Shown here: positions 17,754-26,714 of the stretch, piece after piece | How positions within the stretch are numbered: position 1 is the stretch's first letter | How the letters are laid out: every line of letters begins with the position of its first letter | Source of the DNA: Thiodiazotropha sp040507005 | GTDB lineage: Bacteria > Pseudomonadota > Gammaproteobacteria > Chromatiales > Chromatiaceae | Direction: 5' to 3' | DNA length: 64,000 nucleotides | Assembly (NCBI GenBank): GCA_040507005.1 | Contig: JBEVVS010000032.1 | Location: forward strand, 1-64,000 | Made by a program: the position numbers and the translations under genes | The notes under the pieces: generated by a model | Seen by the model: only the letters and a program-made list of their open reading frames with translations | What the model was told of the DNA's origin: nothing | Databases searched by the model: none

Positions 17754-19543
17754 CAGCGGGTTCTGAGGAAGCCACCACAGCCATTGTGTTGGGTGTTTTC
17801 GATCAGTCGAACGGGTGTCAGCATGGACCTTGTCAGCAGGCAAAGCCGTGATTGAGAGTAACGGGCTTTCGACTCATCTGGATATTTCAAACCTAGCTCG
17901 AATCTATACCGCTGCACAGGATGATTATGGGTCTCGGCGTCGAATGCAATCAATTGCGTTTGTGCCGGTCTATAGGGTGTGACAAAGAGAAACTGTTGTT
18001 CCATATCTTCCCGTGCCAGGGCAGTCCAACCCTTAAGATATAGCTTGTCACCTTCTGCGCTGATCGCTTCGATCGCTCCATTGGCTTTATCGAAGAGGGG
18101 TGGATAGGGCGGGCTGAGTGTCACCACTAGCACCCCGGGCTTACCGGCTCGTTCGGTTTTAGCACTATCGCCAATCTGCGCATCCATCTGCCGTATGCAA
18201 TTGCATGACTGATCATACTCTAGGATAGAGTAGTCTGTGTTTTTAAGCCTGGGCAAACTATCCCGTTGGGTCAGTATGCCAACTCTTTTCAGTTCAGCAC
18301 CGTCTACCCGGTTGAGGGCGTTCCTGATACCGTTCAAGACCGTGTCCTGGTGATAGGCGTTTTTATTGTCTGAAAAAAACAGTGTGTTCGGTGCTTGTGA
18401 GGTGAACAGGCGGTAAACGGTATCGAAGCGGTCAAGCCTTGGTTGAACACTGCTTCGAAACTGCTGGGCATGCATGAAGACACTGAGTGCCAATAACAGG
18501 CTGATGCCCATCCGGTAGGGATATCTCCATGCTGGCAGGTTGGCGAGAGCGATAGCGGTAATGATGGATATCAGCCACCAGGGCAGGAAAAGATAGCGAT
18601 CCGGCCGCGTGATGCCGGGATATCCGAGTAGCGGGACCATGGGCAGTAAAACAGCGGCCCCTGTCACCAAGGTCAGGGGCAGATTGAGTCTCTTCTTGTA
18701 TAAAGCATATCCCACAAGCGCAGCAATAATCACCATCACGGCGATGCTCAGAGGTGTTTTGCCGAATAGAAGTTGGGGGATCGCAATAAACTCCAGAAAT
18801 TTTTCCGACCATGAGGATCCATGGGGCGAGGCATCATAGCCGCCGATCAGACTGCCCAGTACCAAAAACCGCCAGAGGGTGTAGCAGAGGGTCCAGGTAA
18901 ACATCGGCGCGGTGTATATGAGACGCCGGCTGAGTGTGCCTCTGTTGATGAACAGCAGGGCGATCGGCAGGGGGACATAGATCTCCTTGCAAACGGAGGC
19001 CAGCATATATAAAAGCGTTGCCATCAGGGCGAGCCGCCAACTCGCTCTCTCCACGCTGCGCAGATAGGCGTGAACAGCCAGAATGCTGAACATGAGTCCG
19101 GCAAGATAGTGGCCAACCATCAATTGCTGAGACACGATAAGCGAAGGTGCACCGAGCAGGAACAACAGTGCCCCCGAGAATGCAAAGCGAGGATCCAGCC
19201 AGATGCGGAGGAGTAGAAATGTGGCAATTCCACAGCCCGCCATGACAGTCAGGTGTTGGAAATAAAATCCCCGGGGGGAGACGCCGAACAACCAGAGATT
19301 CAAGTCATAGATAAGAGGATTGAATGGCGTCAGGTTGTTAAACGAGTAGCCCCGTGTAATGGCCGGCACAAGGAAATAGTCTGAGGGAGAGAAGCGGCTG
19401 GCATAGTCGAGAAGCCAGCCGTCGTCAAAGCGCCAGAATGCTGAAAGTGCACTTTGATGGGCAAAAAAAGTCACCACCAGCAAGGTTAGCAAGGTTGCTG
19501 TGGTTGCCAACTGTGGGCGCATTGTCGAAAAAAATCTATTCAA
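17753..19543 (-). CDS. GT-C-like membrane protein, putative third component of a Gtr module
   Basis: 596 residues with about ten membrane helices and a C-terminal extracytoplasmic region (about 385-596). The first periplasmic loop has FWRFDDGWLLDYASRF, with adjacent Asp residues as expected for a GT-C enzyme. In Gtr systems the third protein (GtrC/GtrIV type) is poorly conserved and transfers the sugar to the acceptor. This gene occupies that position ahead of GtrA- and GtrB-like genes. The acceptor could be lipopolysaccharide, another glycan or a protein. ATG 19543 is the first good start; the gene is divergent from the Wzm gene across 126 bp. Confidence 0.7.
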   Translation of the reverse strand: MNRFFSTMRPQLATTATLLTLLVVTFFAHQSALSAFWRFDDGWLLDYASRFSPSDYFLVPAITRGYSFNNLTPFNPLIYDLNLWLFGVSPRGFYFQHLTVMAGCGIATFLLLRIWLDPRFAFSGALLFLLGAPSLIVSQQLMVGHYLAGLMFSILAVHAYLRSVERASWRLALMATLLYMLASVCKEIYVPLPIALLFINRGTLSRRLIYTAPMFTWTLCYTLWRFLVLGSLIGGYDASPHGSSWSEKFLEFIAIPQLLFGKTPLSIAVMVIIAALVGYALYKKRLNLPLTLVTGAAVLLPMVPLLGYPGITRPDRYLFLPWWLISIITAIALANLPAWRYPYRMGISLLLALSVFMHAQQFRSSVQPRLDRFDTVYRLFTSQAPNTLFFSDNKNAYHQDTVLNGIRNALNRVDGAELKRVGILTQRDSLPRLKNTDYSILEYDQSCNCIRQMDAQIGDSAKTERAGKPGVLVVTLSPPYPPLFDKANGAIEAISAEGDKLYLKGWTALAREDMEQQFLFVTPYRPAQTQLIAFDAETHNHPVQRYRFELGLKYPDESKARYSQSRLCLLTRSMLTPVRLIENTQHNGCGGFLRTR

Positions 19544-19669
19544 TTTTCATCTCATGGAATCATGCTGGGGCTTGAAACATGATCGGCATGAGTCCCGGTT
19601 TGTGTCAGTCGACGGGATATTCGCATCGGCATAGACGTTACCATGAACATCACCCCTTAAGCGAACCCT

Positions 19670-20539
19670 ATGGCGATACGATTCGGCATTGAGAATCAAC
19701 TGTTGTATGATGCTTTCCCTGTCCATCCCGCTGGAAGTTTAAGAAGATTGTTCAAGCTCTATCTAGACCTCTATCGTCATCGTCAGAGCCTTGTCTTGAT
19801 GGTGCGGCGCGACACCCTGCTAAGGTTGAAGGGCACCGTGCTGGGTCCGCTTTGGCTGTTGGCACAGCCACTGTTTTTGTTGCTTGTCTACAGCTTTGTC
19901 TTCTCTGAAATACTCAATGTCAGTTTTCGCCCCGGCGGAGACACCGGCGATTTCGCCCTCTATCTGTTTGCCGCCCTGATACCCTTCAGTGCCTTACAGG
20001 ACGGCTTGTTGCGGGCCAGTGGCAGCTTGTTGGAAAACCGCGACCTGCTGCTAAAAACGCAGATGCCGTCGGCGGTGTTTCCTGCTGTGGCCACCATGGG
20101 GACCTTGGTACAGGAGGTGACCGGACTGTTGATTTTGATCGTGGCTGCCTGGTTGATGGGCTATGTCCCGGGAGTTGCGTTGGTTTTATTGCCGCTGCTG
20201 GTGGTCTTAAGGTTGTTGCTGACATTCGCCTTGGCGCCGCTGGTGGCGCTCCTGTCCGTGTTTATCAAGGATCTCGGTCAGTTGTTACCCATGCTGTTGA
20301 CCGCACTCTTCTTCACCACGCCGATCATCTATCCCCTGGAGATGGTGCCCGAGGAGTATCGCGCCATCATTGAGGCCAATCCGATCACCTGGTTGGTTCA
20401 GTCCTATCGCGCCGTGATTCTGGAAAACCAGTGGCCGGTTTCAGAGCTGATTGTATTGGCCATAGCAAGCCTGTTTCTGGGCCTTCTGATCGGGGCCCTG
20501 TTCATGCGACTTCAGCATCGCGCCAAGGATTTTCTGTGA
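19670..20539 (+). CDS. wzm: ABC-2 polysaccharide exporter permease (Wzm-type)
   Basis: 289 residues, six membrane helices. The amphipathic N-terminal region (RLFKLYLDLYRHRQSLVLMV) leads into RRDTLLRLKGTVLGPLWLL. That R-D-x-K-x-R-Y-x-S-LGxxW-like signature marks permeases of the Wzm/TagG family. The FFTTPIIYP motif before helix five is also typical. The permease forms the channel for an undecaprenyl-linked polysaccharide finished in the cytoplasm. The stop codon overlaps the GTG start of the ATPase gene, so the two are tightly coupled. Confidence 0.92.
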   Translation: MAIRFGIENQLLYDAFPVHPAGSLRRLFKLYLDLYRHRQSLVLMVRRDTLLRLKGTVLGPLWLLAQPLFLLLVYSFVFSEILNVSFRPGGDTGDFALYLFAALIPFSALQDGLLRASGSLLENRDLLLKTQMPSAVFPAVATMGTLVQEVTGLLILIVAAWLMGYVPGVALVLLPLLVVLRLLLTFALAPLVALLSVFIKDLGQLLPMLLTALFFTTPIIYPLEMVPEEYRAIIEANPITWLVQSYRAVILENQWPVSELIVLAIASLFLGLLIGALFMRLQHRAKDFL

Positions 20540-21750
20540 TCGCGATTCAAGCCCGACAGTTGTCGAAAATCTATCGGCAATATGCAAAACCCACGGACCT
20601 CTTCAAGGAGTGGCTGCTGAAAAAGCCTTTTCATGCGGAGATCAAGGCCTTGACGCCCCTCGATCTGACTATTGAGAAAGGTGCGACATTCGGCGTCATT
20701 GGCGATAATGGCGCGGGTAAATCGACACTGCTCAAACTGTTGGCTGGTACCTTGCAGCCCTCAACCGGAACACTCCATATAGAAGGGCGCAAGTCCGCGA
20801 TCCTGGAGTTGGGATCGGGCTTTCACCCGGAATTTTCCGGACTGGAGAATATTCGCCTGGCCTGTTCAATGCTTGGTCTCGGCGCCGCGGAAACCAAGGC
20901 GCGCATACCCGATATCATCGAATTCTCTGAGCTGGGCGAAGCCATTTTGCGACCGGTCAAGTCCTACTCGTCCGGGATGTTTGTCAGGCTGGCGTTTTCC
21001 GTGGTGACCTCCATTGAACCCGATGTGCTGATTGTGGATGAGGCCCTGTCTGTGGGCGATGCCCTGTTCCAGAAAAAGAGCATGGACCGGATGATGGGGT
21101 TCCGGGATGAGCAGCGCACCCTGGTGTTTTGCTCCCACAACCTCTATCAGGTGAAGGAGTTGTGCGAGCAGGCGATCTGGCTTGAACGCGGCGCCATCAT
21201 GGCCCAGGGTGATTCCGCCACCGTGGTGGACGATTACCAGGACTATGTCCGCTCCCGGCAGGGGGGCAGTCCCACGGGGCAGCGGGTATCCGGGGAGATG
21301 GAGGCGGTGAGTGATGTCTATCTGCAGGAGGTCGCCCTCGAGGGGGGAATAGATACCGCTGAAGGCACCCCGTTGTTTCGTCTGGGTGATGCCTTGACGA
21401 TCAATGTGCGAGCGGAGATCGGGTCCCGTCCGGTGGATGATGTACACATCGGGCTGGTACTGATCCGCAACGATGGGCTGCAGGTCTACGGCGTCTCCAC
21501 CCTCATCGATCAGTGCACCCTGTTACCCATTGACGGCAGCGTCTACGGCACTAGCCTGAATTTCGATCCGCTGATGTTGATGTCGGGGGACTATGCCCTG
21601 GAGGCGTGGCTGATCGACCGCAGCGGACTGCATGTCTATGACTCACGCCCGTTCTGCTGCCAATTCAAGGTGCGGCATGAAAGCAGTGAGGTTGGTTTGG
21701 TAAAGATGGCTCATCAATGGGGTCCGGCAACCCATGCAACTCCCCCTTGA
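20536..21750 (+). CDS. wzt: ABC polysaccharide exporter ATPase with C-terminal glycan-recognition domain (Wzt-type)
   Basis: 404 residues from GTG 20536, which overlaps the wzm stop (GTGA). The frame is open further upstream, but only this start places IAIQARQLSKIYR at the N-terminus. Walker A GDNGAGKST (56-64), the H-P-E-F-S-G-L-E-N segment, signature YSSGMFVRLA (about 144-153) and Walker B VLIVDEALS (about 164) are all intact. About 150 residues beyond the ATPase domain (about 255-400) form a beta-rich Wzt C-terminal domain. In E. coli O8/O9a this domain binds the capped non-reducing end of the O-polysaccharide. A terminal modification on the exported glycan is therefore likely. Confidence 0.93.
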   Translation: MIAIQARQLSKIYRQYAKPTDLFKEWLLKKPFHAEIKALTPLDLTIEKGATFGVIGDNGAGKSTLLKLLAGTLQPSTGTLHIEGRKSAILELGSGFHPEFSGLENIRLACSMLGLGAAETKARIPDIIEFSELGEAILRPVKSYSSGMFVRLAFSVVTSIEPDVLIVDEALSVGDALFQKKSMDRMMGFRDEQRTLVFCSHNLYQVKELCEQAIWLERGAIMAQGDSATVVDDYQDYVRSRQGGSPTGQRVSGEMEAVSDVYLQEVALEGGIDTAEGTPLFRLGDALTINVRAEIGSRPVDDVHIGLVLIRNDGLQVYGVSTLIDQCTLLPIDGSVYGTSLNFDPLMLMSGDYALEAWLIDRSGLHVYDSRPFCCQFKVRHESSEVGLVKMAHQWGPATHATPP

Positions 21751-22651
21751 ACACTGGGATCTGGAGCTGAAATACAGGCTGCTGTTCCCTGTATTGTCCC
21801 GATTGCCCCGCTATATCGCCTATCGGGTGGCGAGTCTCTACGGCAAGTTGGAGTGTGCAAAACAGCCACAGATGGCTGAACAGATTGCCCATCAAATGGG
21901 TCGTGCCCTGCCCGGGCAGTCCGAGGCGCAGTATCGGCAGTGGACCGGTTACTTCTATGGTATGCAACAGCGAGAGATCCTCGACACCTGGTACTATCCC
22001 CGTCTGAGAACCGTGGAGCAGGTGGCAAAGGTCATCCAGGTGAATAATTTTCAGCAGGTCCTGGAGGCGAGACGGGACGGCCGGCCGATGATATTGACCG
22101 GCGCCCACCTGGGCAGGTTCTGGATGCTGGGCGTGACCACGGCGGCCTACGGTATAGCCACCGGGGCCCTGGCCAGGGACGATGAAGGGCAGAACACCTG
22201 GGGTCTGCCGGAACCTGAATTCAGATATCGCAAGCTGAAGCTGTCACGCCTCAGGCGCTGCTATCGGGGAGAGTTTTTGATGCCGGGGGCATCCAATATG
22301 CGCCCGCTTCTTGAAACGCTGCGCAAACAGCCGGTTGCCATATTGCTCGATGTTCCCTATACCAAGGGGAGTGCTGGTCTGGTTGGTGTTCCCTTCTTCG
22401 GTCGTGAGGCCTTCTTCCCCGAGGGTACGATCAAGCTGGCAAAAAAGACCGGCGCCTTGATACAGCCCTTCTGTGTCGAGGAGCATCGACATGGGTTGGC
22501 ACTCAACTTTTTACCGGCCCATGAAGTGGCCGGGCTGGCGGTGGATGAATCGATGGCGCTGCTGGTAGCGGACATCGAGCGCAGGATTCGCATCAACCCG
22601 GGCCGCTGGTGGCAGTGGCCGGCGCTGCCCATGTTCTGGGGAGAGGCGTGA
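21734..22651 (+). CDS. LpxL/HtrB-like acyltransferase family protein with altered catalytic motif
   Basis: 305 residues, overlapping the wzt end by 17 bp. Overall it matches the lipid A acyltransferase / LpxL-like family: the LTGAHLGRF segment (121-129), a PVAILLDVPY region that aligns with the family's DQ-type segment, and PFFGREAFFPEGTIKLAKKTGA. The family uses an H-x4-D/E catalytic pair. Here H125 is followed five residues later by W130 (HLGRFW), so the acidic residue is missing. No N-terminal membrane helix is obvious. It may be a divergent enzyme or a non-catalytic relative that handles the exported glycan lipid. Confidence 0.75.
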   Translation: MQLPLEHWDLELKYRLLFPVLSRLPRYIAYRVASLYGKLECAKQPQMAEQIAHQMGRALPGQSEAQYRQWTGYFYGMQQREILDTWYYPRLRTVEQVAKVIQVNNFQQVLEARRDGRPMILTGAHLGRFWMLGVTTAAYGIATGALARDDEGQNTWGLPEPEFRYRKLKLSRLRRCYRGEFLMPGASNMRPLLETLRKQPVAILLDVPYTKGSAGLVGVPFFGREAFFPEGTIKLAKKTGALIQPFCVEEHRHGLALNFLPAHEVAGLAVDESMALLVADIERRIRINPGRWWQWPALPMFWGEA

Positions 22652-22723
22652 AAGCCTTAAGGGGGATTGAACCGGCCTATGCTGTCTCGTAGAATCTGCG
22701 CTCTTCAATTGGATGAATTCATT

Positions 22724-23173
22724 ATGCTAAAGCCTATGAAAGTTGTTTACATGCATCGGTTCACATGGTCCGCCCTGCTGGTGTTCTCCCTGATCTTGGG
22801 AGGCTGTGCCAGTTCACCTCAGGAACAGGCCCTTTCCGATGAGGCGCTGGTGGCGAAAAGGGCAGAGGAGCGGTGGGCGCTGTTGATCGATGGGCGCGTG
22901 GAATCGGCCTATGCGTATCTTTCAAGCGGCTATCGTCAGGTAACTCCGTTCACCCACTACCATAAGACGGTGAAGGGTGTTGGTATCTGGAAAGCCGCAC
23001 AGGTGGCAGAGGTCTCCTGCGAGTCCGCTGAAGTTTGCACCGCGCTGGTCGATATAAGGGTGGTGATCCGCTATCCACTGATGCGGGGACCGGTTGAGAC
23101 GGGCAATCAGATCAAGGAAAAGTGGGTGAAAGATGGGGATGGAAATTGGGGTTTTCTTCCCACGATGAATTAA
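22724..23173 (+). CDS. Lipoprotein of unknown function
   Basis: 149 residues from ATG 22724, chosen because a GGA purine stretch precedes it; the open frame extends back to 22667. A basic start, a hydrophobic core and the lipobox LILGGC predict export and lipidation, leaving a mature N-terminus of CASSPQEQ. The remainder (about 120 residues) has the layout of a small NTF2-like or SnoaL-like fold (RAEERWALLIDGRVESAYAYL), but this is only a visual resemblance. It follows the acyltransferase by 72 bp on the same strand. Confidence 0.7.
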   Translation: MLKPMKVVYMHRFTWSALLVFSLILGGCASSPQEQALSDEALVAKRAEERWALLIDGRVESAYAYLSSGYRQVTPFTHYHKTVKGVGIWKAAQVAEVSCESAEVCTALVDIRVVIRYPLMRGPVETGNQIKEKWVKDGDGNWGFLPTMN

Positions 23174-23409
23174 CCACACATGGGGCTTCGTGTTGTATTT
23201 TTGATACATTGATAAATATATATCTATTTTTCAATGACTTATAAGTTTATGTTTTAAGGATATCGATCATACATCATTAAAGTTGCTCTATTGCAGGAAA
23301 ATTCAGGTGGTTTGCGCACCTTGGCCCTATTTGAAGAAGCCACAATTTACAACAGTGCGAAAAATATATTTCCTGTAATATCAATTACTTGATGCCTTAT
23401 TTGGTAAAT

Positions 23410-23440
23410 TTGCAACATTTTTTGTTTTTTTTGCTAGAAT
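23410..23440 (+). promoter_or_regulatory. Putative promoter of the abundant exported protein
   Basis: TTGCAA (23410-23415, 4/6 match to the -35 consensus) and TAGAAT (23435-23440, 5/6 match to the -10) are separated by 19 bp in a T-rich tract. The spacing is slightly long. AT-rich DNA directly upstream could act as an UP element. Confidence 0.35.
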
Positions 23441-23530
23441 AGCGTTTGTTAGGTAGAGGATTTATGGTAGACTTCCTGCGTGAGAATTAGGAGTGTAAGG
23501 TAACTTGTTGCTGAGACCTCCCTCACAAAA

Positions 23531-23544
23531 GGAATGATCATTCC
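23531..23544. promoter_or_regulatory. Perfect 14 bp palindrome in the leader
   Basis: GGAATGATCATTCC reads the same on both strands and lies 128 bp before the GTG start and about 90 bp after the putative -10. It could be a binding site for a dimeric regulator, or a hairpin in the leader RNA. No matching regulator is encoded next to it. Confidence 0.45.
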
Positions 23545-23672
23545 CTTGCACGGTCTTGGGTTTGGGTCGATAATCCTCGACATGCGCCTGATCTCAAGGC
23601 TTTTAGCTGGCCGCATAAACAGGCTCAGTTAGTTTTTTAGTGTTAACACGAAAAGTAATAGGAGACACAACT

Positions 23673-25448
23673 GTGTTGAGAAAATCTAAGATCGCTGCAG
23701 CCATGCTGATGGCTACCGCTACTGCCGGAGTCAATGCGGCTCACGTCAATACAGACGGAACAGGTCAGGTTGCGCTGCTGCCTTACTACAATGTAAACAA
23801 CAACTTTATCACCAACATCAACATCACCAACACCACGGACCTCTTCAAGGCTGTCAAGGTTAGATTCCGTGAGTCTCGCATCTCTGCTGACGTGCTTGAC
23901 TTCAATATCTACATGTCACCTTTTGACGTCTGGAACGGCACCATCCGTTTGAGTGGTTCTGTTGCCAACATCATCACTGAAGATGAGACTTGTACCTATC
24001 CTTCCAAGGCTCTGCTGCAGGCTGGTGTAAACTTCCGCAACATCTACACCGCAACCACTGACGAAGATCTGACCGAAGGTTATGTCGAGATCATCGAGAT
24101 GGGTGTTATCGCTGACGGTACCGGTCCTGCTGCTGATGGCGGTCTGTTTGCTGAGATCGATGCTGGTGGCACCGCTGATGGCGCTATCAACACCGTTGCC
24201 GGCGACATCGACATCACTGCTGCTCTGGATCATGGCACCACAGGCGTACCTGCCGATTGCGGTGTTGTTGACGCGGCTTGGACTGCTGGTGCTGCTGGCG
24301 CGCCTGCCAACGGTTTCGAGCCTGGTGCGATGGCTGCTACCGGTGTTGCAACTGACCCTGATGTTGCCTTACCTTATCCTGAAGCTACCAATGCTGGTCT
24401 GGTTGCACCTACAGGTGGTATCAACGCCTACTCCATCATGATCAACACCGGTACCGGTGCTGCCTTCGTTGAGCAGGGCACTCACATTGATAACTACGCC
24501 ACTGTTCCACAGCACTACCAGTCAGATGACTCTTCCAACTACCTGCTGCCTTCGCTGGCATCTGGTGATGTACAGGTTGCGAGCATGCTGACTGCTACCG
24601 GTCTTGCTGTGAAGTCCATCGCTGCTCCTCTGGTTGAGTACGACACAGGCTCTATCAACGATATCGCGCCTAACCCGTCGATCCCAATGGGTTCCAACCC
24701 ACTGCCAATGGCTCTTATCCTGAGTGCTGACGCAGTTTCCGCGCCTTACTTCGTTGAGGCCGGCATCAACGGTGAGACCGACATCGTCATGACCTTCCCG
24801 CTGCGTAAGCACGGTATCTACAACAGCGGCACCCTGACCAACGATCTCGACGGTACTGGTCCTCTGATCGCTTGTGTAGGCACCTTGAACGACGCAGTCA
24901 GCGATGGTGCTACCGTTGCCCTGCCTACTCTGGGTACGCCTGCCAATGACTATCCTAACGATGGTGCTGGCGCTATCTGTCAGAATGCAGGCTACGCTGC
25001 CAATGCTACTCCTGACGTTGAAGTGGGTCTGACCTACTACGACTACGAAGAGCAGGTTGCTACGGTTGTCGCGGGTTCAAGTGACTTCTCACCTGTGCCT
25101 ATCGATGCACCGACCATCGTCGCTCTGGAGCGTGAGGTCAACGTTGTATCTGTGAACCGCGCCGCTGGCGGTAACCAGTCTGTACTGGGTACACCTGCTG
25201 CCAACGTGTTCGATTGGAACCTGGATGCCGGCTTCGAGGCTGGTTGGGTGACCATTAGCGCTGCTGCCGCTTACGACTACGAGACCAACCCAAGCATCAT
25301 CGCGATGACTGAGGTTGTCGGTGGTATTGGTGCAGCCGCAGGTGTCTGGACTGGCGTGCCGGTCATCGGCTTCTCCGCCATGGCGGGTGATGTCGGTCCT
25401 GCCCAGCTGGGTGAGACTGTTGACCTGATCCGTAGCGTCAACCGCTAA
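23673..25448 (+). CDS. Abundant exported acidic protein of unknown function
   Basis: 591 residues from GTG 23673, which has a clear AGGAG eight bases upstream; an earlier GTG at 23640 lacks one. A signal peptide ends near VNA-A (22-23). The mature start HVNTDGTGQVALLPYYNVNN leads to a KAVKVRFRES..VLDFNIYMSPFDVW segment, a recurrent module I recall from uncharacterised exported proteins of Gammaproteobacteria. The body is Ala/Gly/Asp/Thr-rich with about five Lys and four Cys. Codons are strongly biased (CTG, AAC, GGT, CGT), unlike the neighbours, which suggests very high expression. A strong terminator follows. A surface layer, matrix or pilus-like role is possible but unproven. Confidence 0.8.
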   Translation: MLRKSKIAAAMLMATATAGVNAAHVNTDGTGQVALLPYYNVNNNFITNINITNTTDLFKAVKVRFRESRISADVLDFNIYMSPFDVWNGTIRLSGSVANIITEDETCTYPSKALLQAGVNFRNIYTATTDEDLTEGYVEIIEMGVIADGTGPAADGGLFAEIDAGGTADGAINTVAGDIDITAALDHGTTGVPADCGVVDAAWTAGAAGAPANGFEPGAMAATGVATDPDVALPYPEATNAGLVAPTGGINAYSIMINTGTGAAFVEQGTHIDNYATVPQHYQSDDSSNYLLPSLASGDVQVASMLTATGLAVKSIAAPLVEYDTGSINDIAPNPSIPMGSNPLPMALILSADAVSAPYFVEAGINGETDIVMTFPLRKHGIYNSGTLTNDLDGTGPLIACVGTLNDAVSDGATVALPTLGTPANDYPNDGAGAICQNAGYAANATPDVEVGLTYYDYEEQVATVVAGSSDFSPVPIDAPTIVALEREVNVVSVNRAAGGNQSVLGTPAANVFDWNLDAGFEAGWVTISAAAAYDYETNPSIIAMTEVVGGIGAAAGVWTGVPVIGFSAMAGDVGPAQLGETVDLIRSVNR

Positions 25449-25480
25449 CTAAGTACGAATCGCGTAAGCGAAACGTGGAA

Positions 25481-25508
25481 AGGCAGGCCGCAAGGCCTGC
25501 CTTTTTTT
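25481..25508 (+). terminator. Strong rho-independent terminator
   Basis: A nine-base-pair stem AGGCAGGCC / GGCCTGCCT with a GCAA tetraloop is followed by a run of seven T. It ends the exported-protein transcript 33 bp after the stop codon. Confidence 0.95.
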
Positions 25509-25736
25509 GTGCATGATGAAAAAGTTCGATGATGAATAAATACTTTTAGCCAAAGCCGGTTAAACAAACTGAGTTTGATTAGGCTCGATGTTCGAAGTCG
25601 TTGGGTTTTTTGATCTGTTTTGACCTTTGATGTTGAACTGGTGCCCTTTGCAGTCGTCTATAGAGCAATGGCGTTGTTGCATATGCCGCCGTATAATCCC
25701 AATCCAATTTTCAGCATATTTCTTAGAGGATGATCA

Positions 25737-26639
25737 ATGAGGTTCTATTTGATACTGATAGTGGCGTTATGCCTGTCACCTGCGGCATCGATGGCCGGTG
25801 AGACCTTGATGTTCGGAGGTGGTATCGAGGTCGAGGACGTGGACCTGGATGCGTTGTTGTCGAGTGGTCCGGAAGATGCCAGGAATAAAGTCGTTGGTGA
25901 TCACAAGCAGCTATTGAAACTGCTGCGCCAGATCTACCTCATCCGTGCCCTCTCGGAAGAAGCTGAGAAGAGCGGTCTCGCCAACTCCGAGCTGTTTCAG
26001 GCCAAACTCCGCCGTCAAAGGGAAAAGCTACTCTATCTTGAGCGCCTGAAACAGATTGATGCGGAACCGATTCCTGATTTTGAACAGGCTGCGAAGGAGC
26101 TCTATCTGGGTAACCCTGAAGCGTATACGATTCCTGAGCGGTTTGAAGCCAAACATATTCTGATCTCCACCACGGATAGACTGCCAAAACACCATCCCAA
26201 GGAAGAGGCCCTGGAGATTATCAAGAAGGTGAAAGGGGAGCTCGAAAGTGGAACGCGCTCTTTTGATGATCTGGTCATGACCTACTCAGAAGATACGGTG
26301 ACGCTCAAGAATCAGGGCTCCTTGGGCCTGTTCAAACGGGGTTCCATGGTCAAGCCCTTCGACGAGGCGGTAGCGGCCATGCATAAGCCGGGCGAGATCA
26401 GCGATATCGTCGAAACCAAGTTCGGTTATCATATTATCAAGCTGGTAAACCGTTACTCGCCGCAGAAATTAACCTTCGAGCAGGTGAAGGATAAAATCGT
26501 CACCAAACTGAAGGGTGATTTCATACAAAACCGCCGAGATGCTTACTTTGATAAGCTTTTGAAGAAGAACAAGGCGAGTATCTATGAGGATAAAGTCGAG
26601 GCGTATACGCAAAAGCGCCAGCAGGAAACTGCTGAGTGA
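25737..26639 (+). CDS. Periplasmic parvulin-type peptidyl-prolyl isomerase
   Basis: 300 residues. A signal peptide (about 1-20, ending SMA-GE) is followed by a helical N-terminal region and a rotamase domain (about 137-235). The parvulin landmarks are AKHILIS, FDDLVMTYSEDTVTLKNQGSLGLF, VKPFDEAVAAM and TKFGYHIIKL. A charged helical tail ends the protein, a layout like PpiC/PrsA/SurA proteins. It probably helps fold exported proteins, perhaps including the abundant exported protein directly upstream, although a terminator separates the two. A perfect TATAAT lies at 25692-25697 and a purine-rich AGAGGA precedes the ATG. Confidence 0.92.
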   Translation: MRFYLILIVALCLSPAASMAGETLMFGGGIEVEDVDLDALLSSGPEDARNKVVGDHKQLLKLLRQIYLIRALSEEAEKSGLANSELFQAKLRRQREKLLYLERLKQIDAEPIPDFEQAAKELYLGNPEAYTIPERFEAKHILISTTDRLPKHHPKEEALEIIKKVKGELESGTRSFDDLVMTYSEDTVTLKNQGSLGLFKRGSMVKPFDEAVAAMHKPGEISDIVETKFGYHIIKLVNRYSPQKLTFEQVKDKIVTKLKGDFIQNRRDAYFDKLLKKNKASIYEDKVEAYTQKRQQETAE

Positions 26640-26704
26640 GCGACTAAGCCCCGTTTATAGCTGATAGAAACAGGCCGATGGTGTCTATGTTGCGGGCCGA
26701 TTGC

Positions 26705-26714
26705 NNNNNNNNNN
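26705..26714. other. Assembly gap (10 N) flanked by a short direct repeat
   Basis: Ten N lie between two copies of TGCGGGCCG (26691-26699 and 26715-26723). The round length suggests a placeholder, so the true size is unknown. The flanking repeat could mean a collapsed tandem repeat or overlapping contig ends. No gene is interrupted here. Confidence 0.98.

Larger units (their letters stand above)
23174..23672. other. 499 bp AT-rich non-coding leader region
   Basis: No credible gene. The first half (to about 23420) is very AT-rich. A putative promoter lies at 23410-23440 and a perfect 14 bp palindrome at 23531-23544. The region before the start at 23673 would be a leader of about 225 nt, long for a bacterial gene and consistent with special control of the abundant exported protein. 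Confidence 0.7.
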
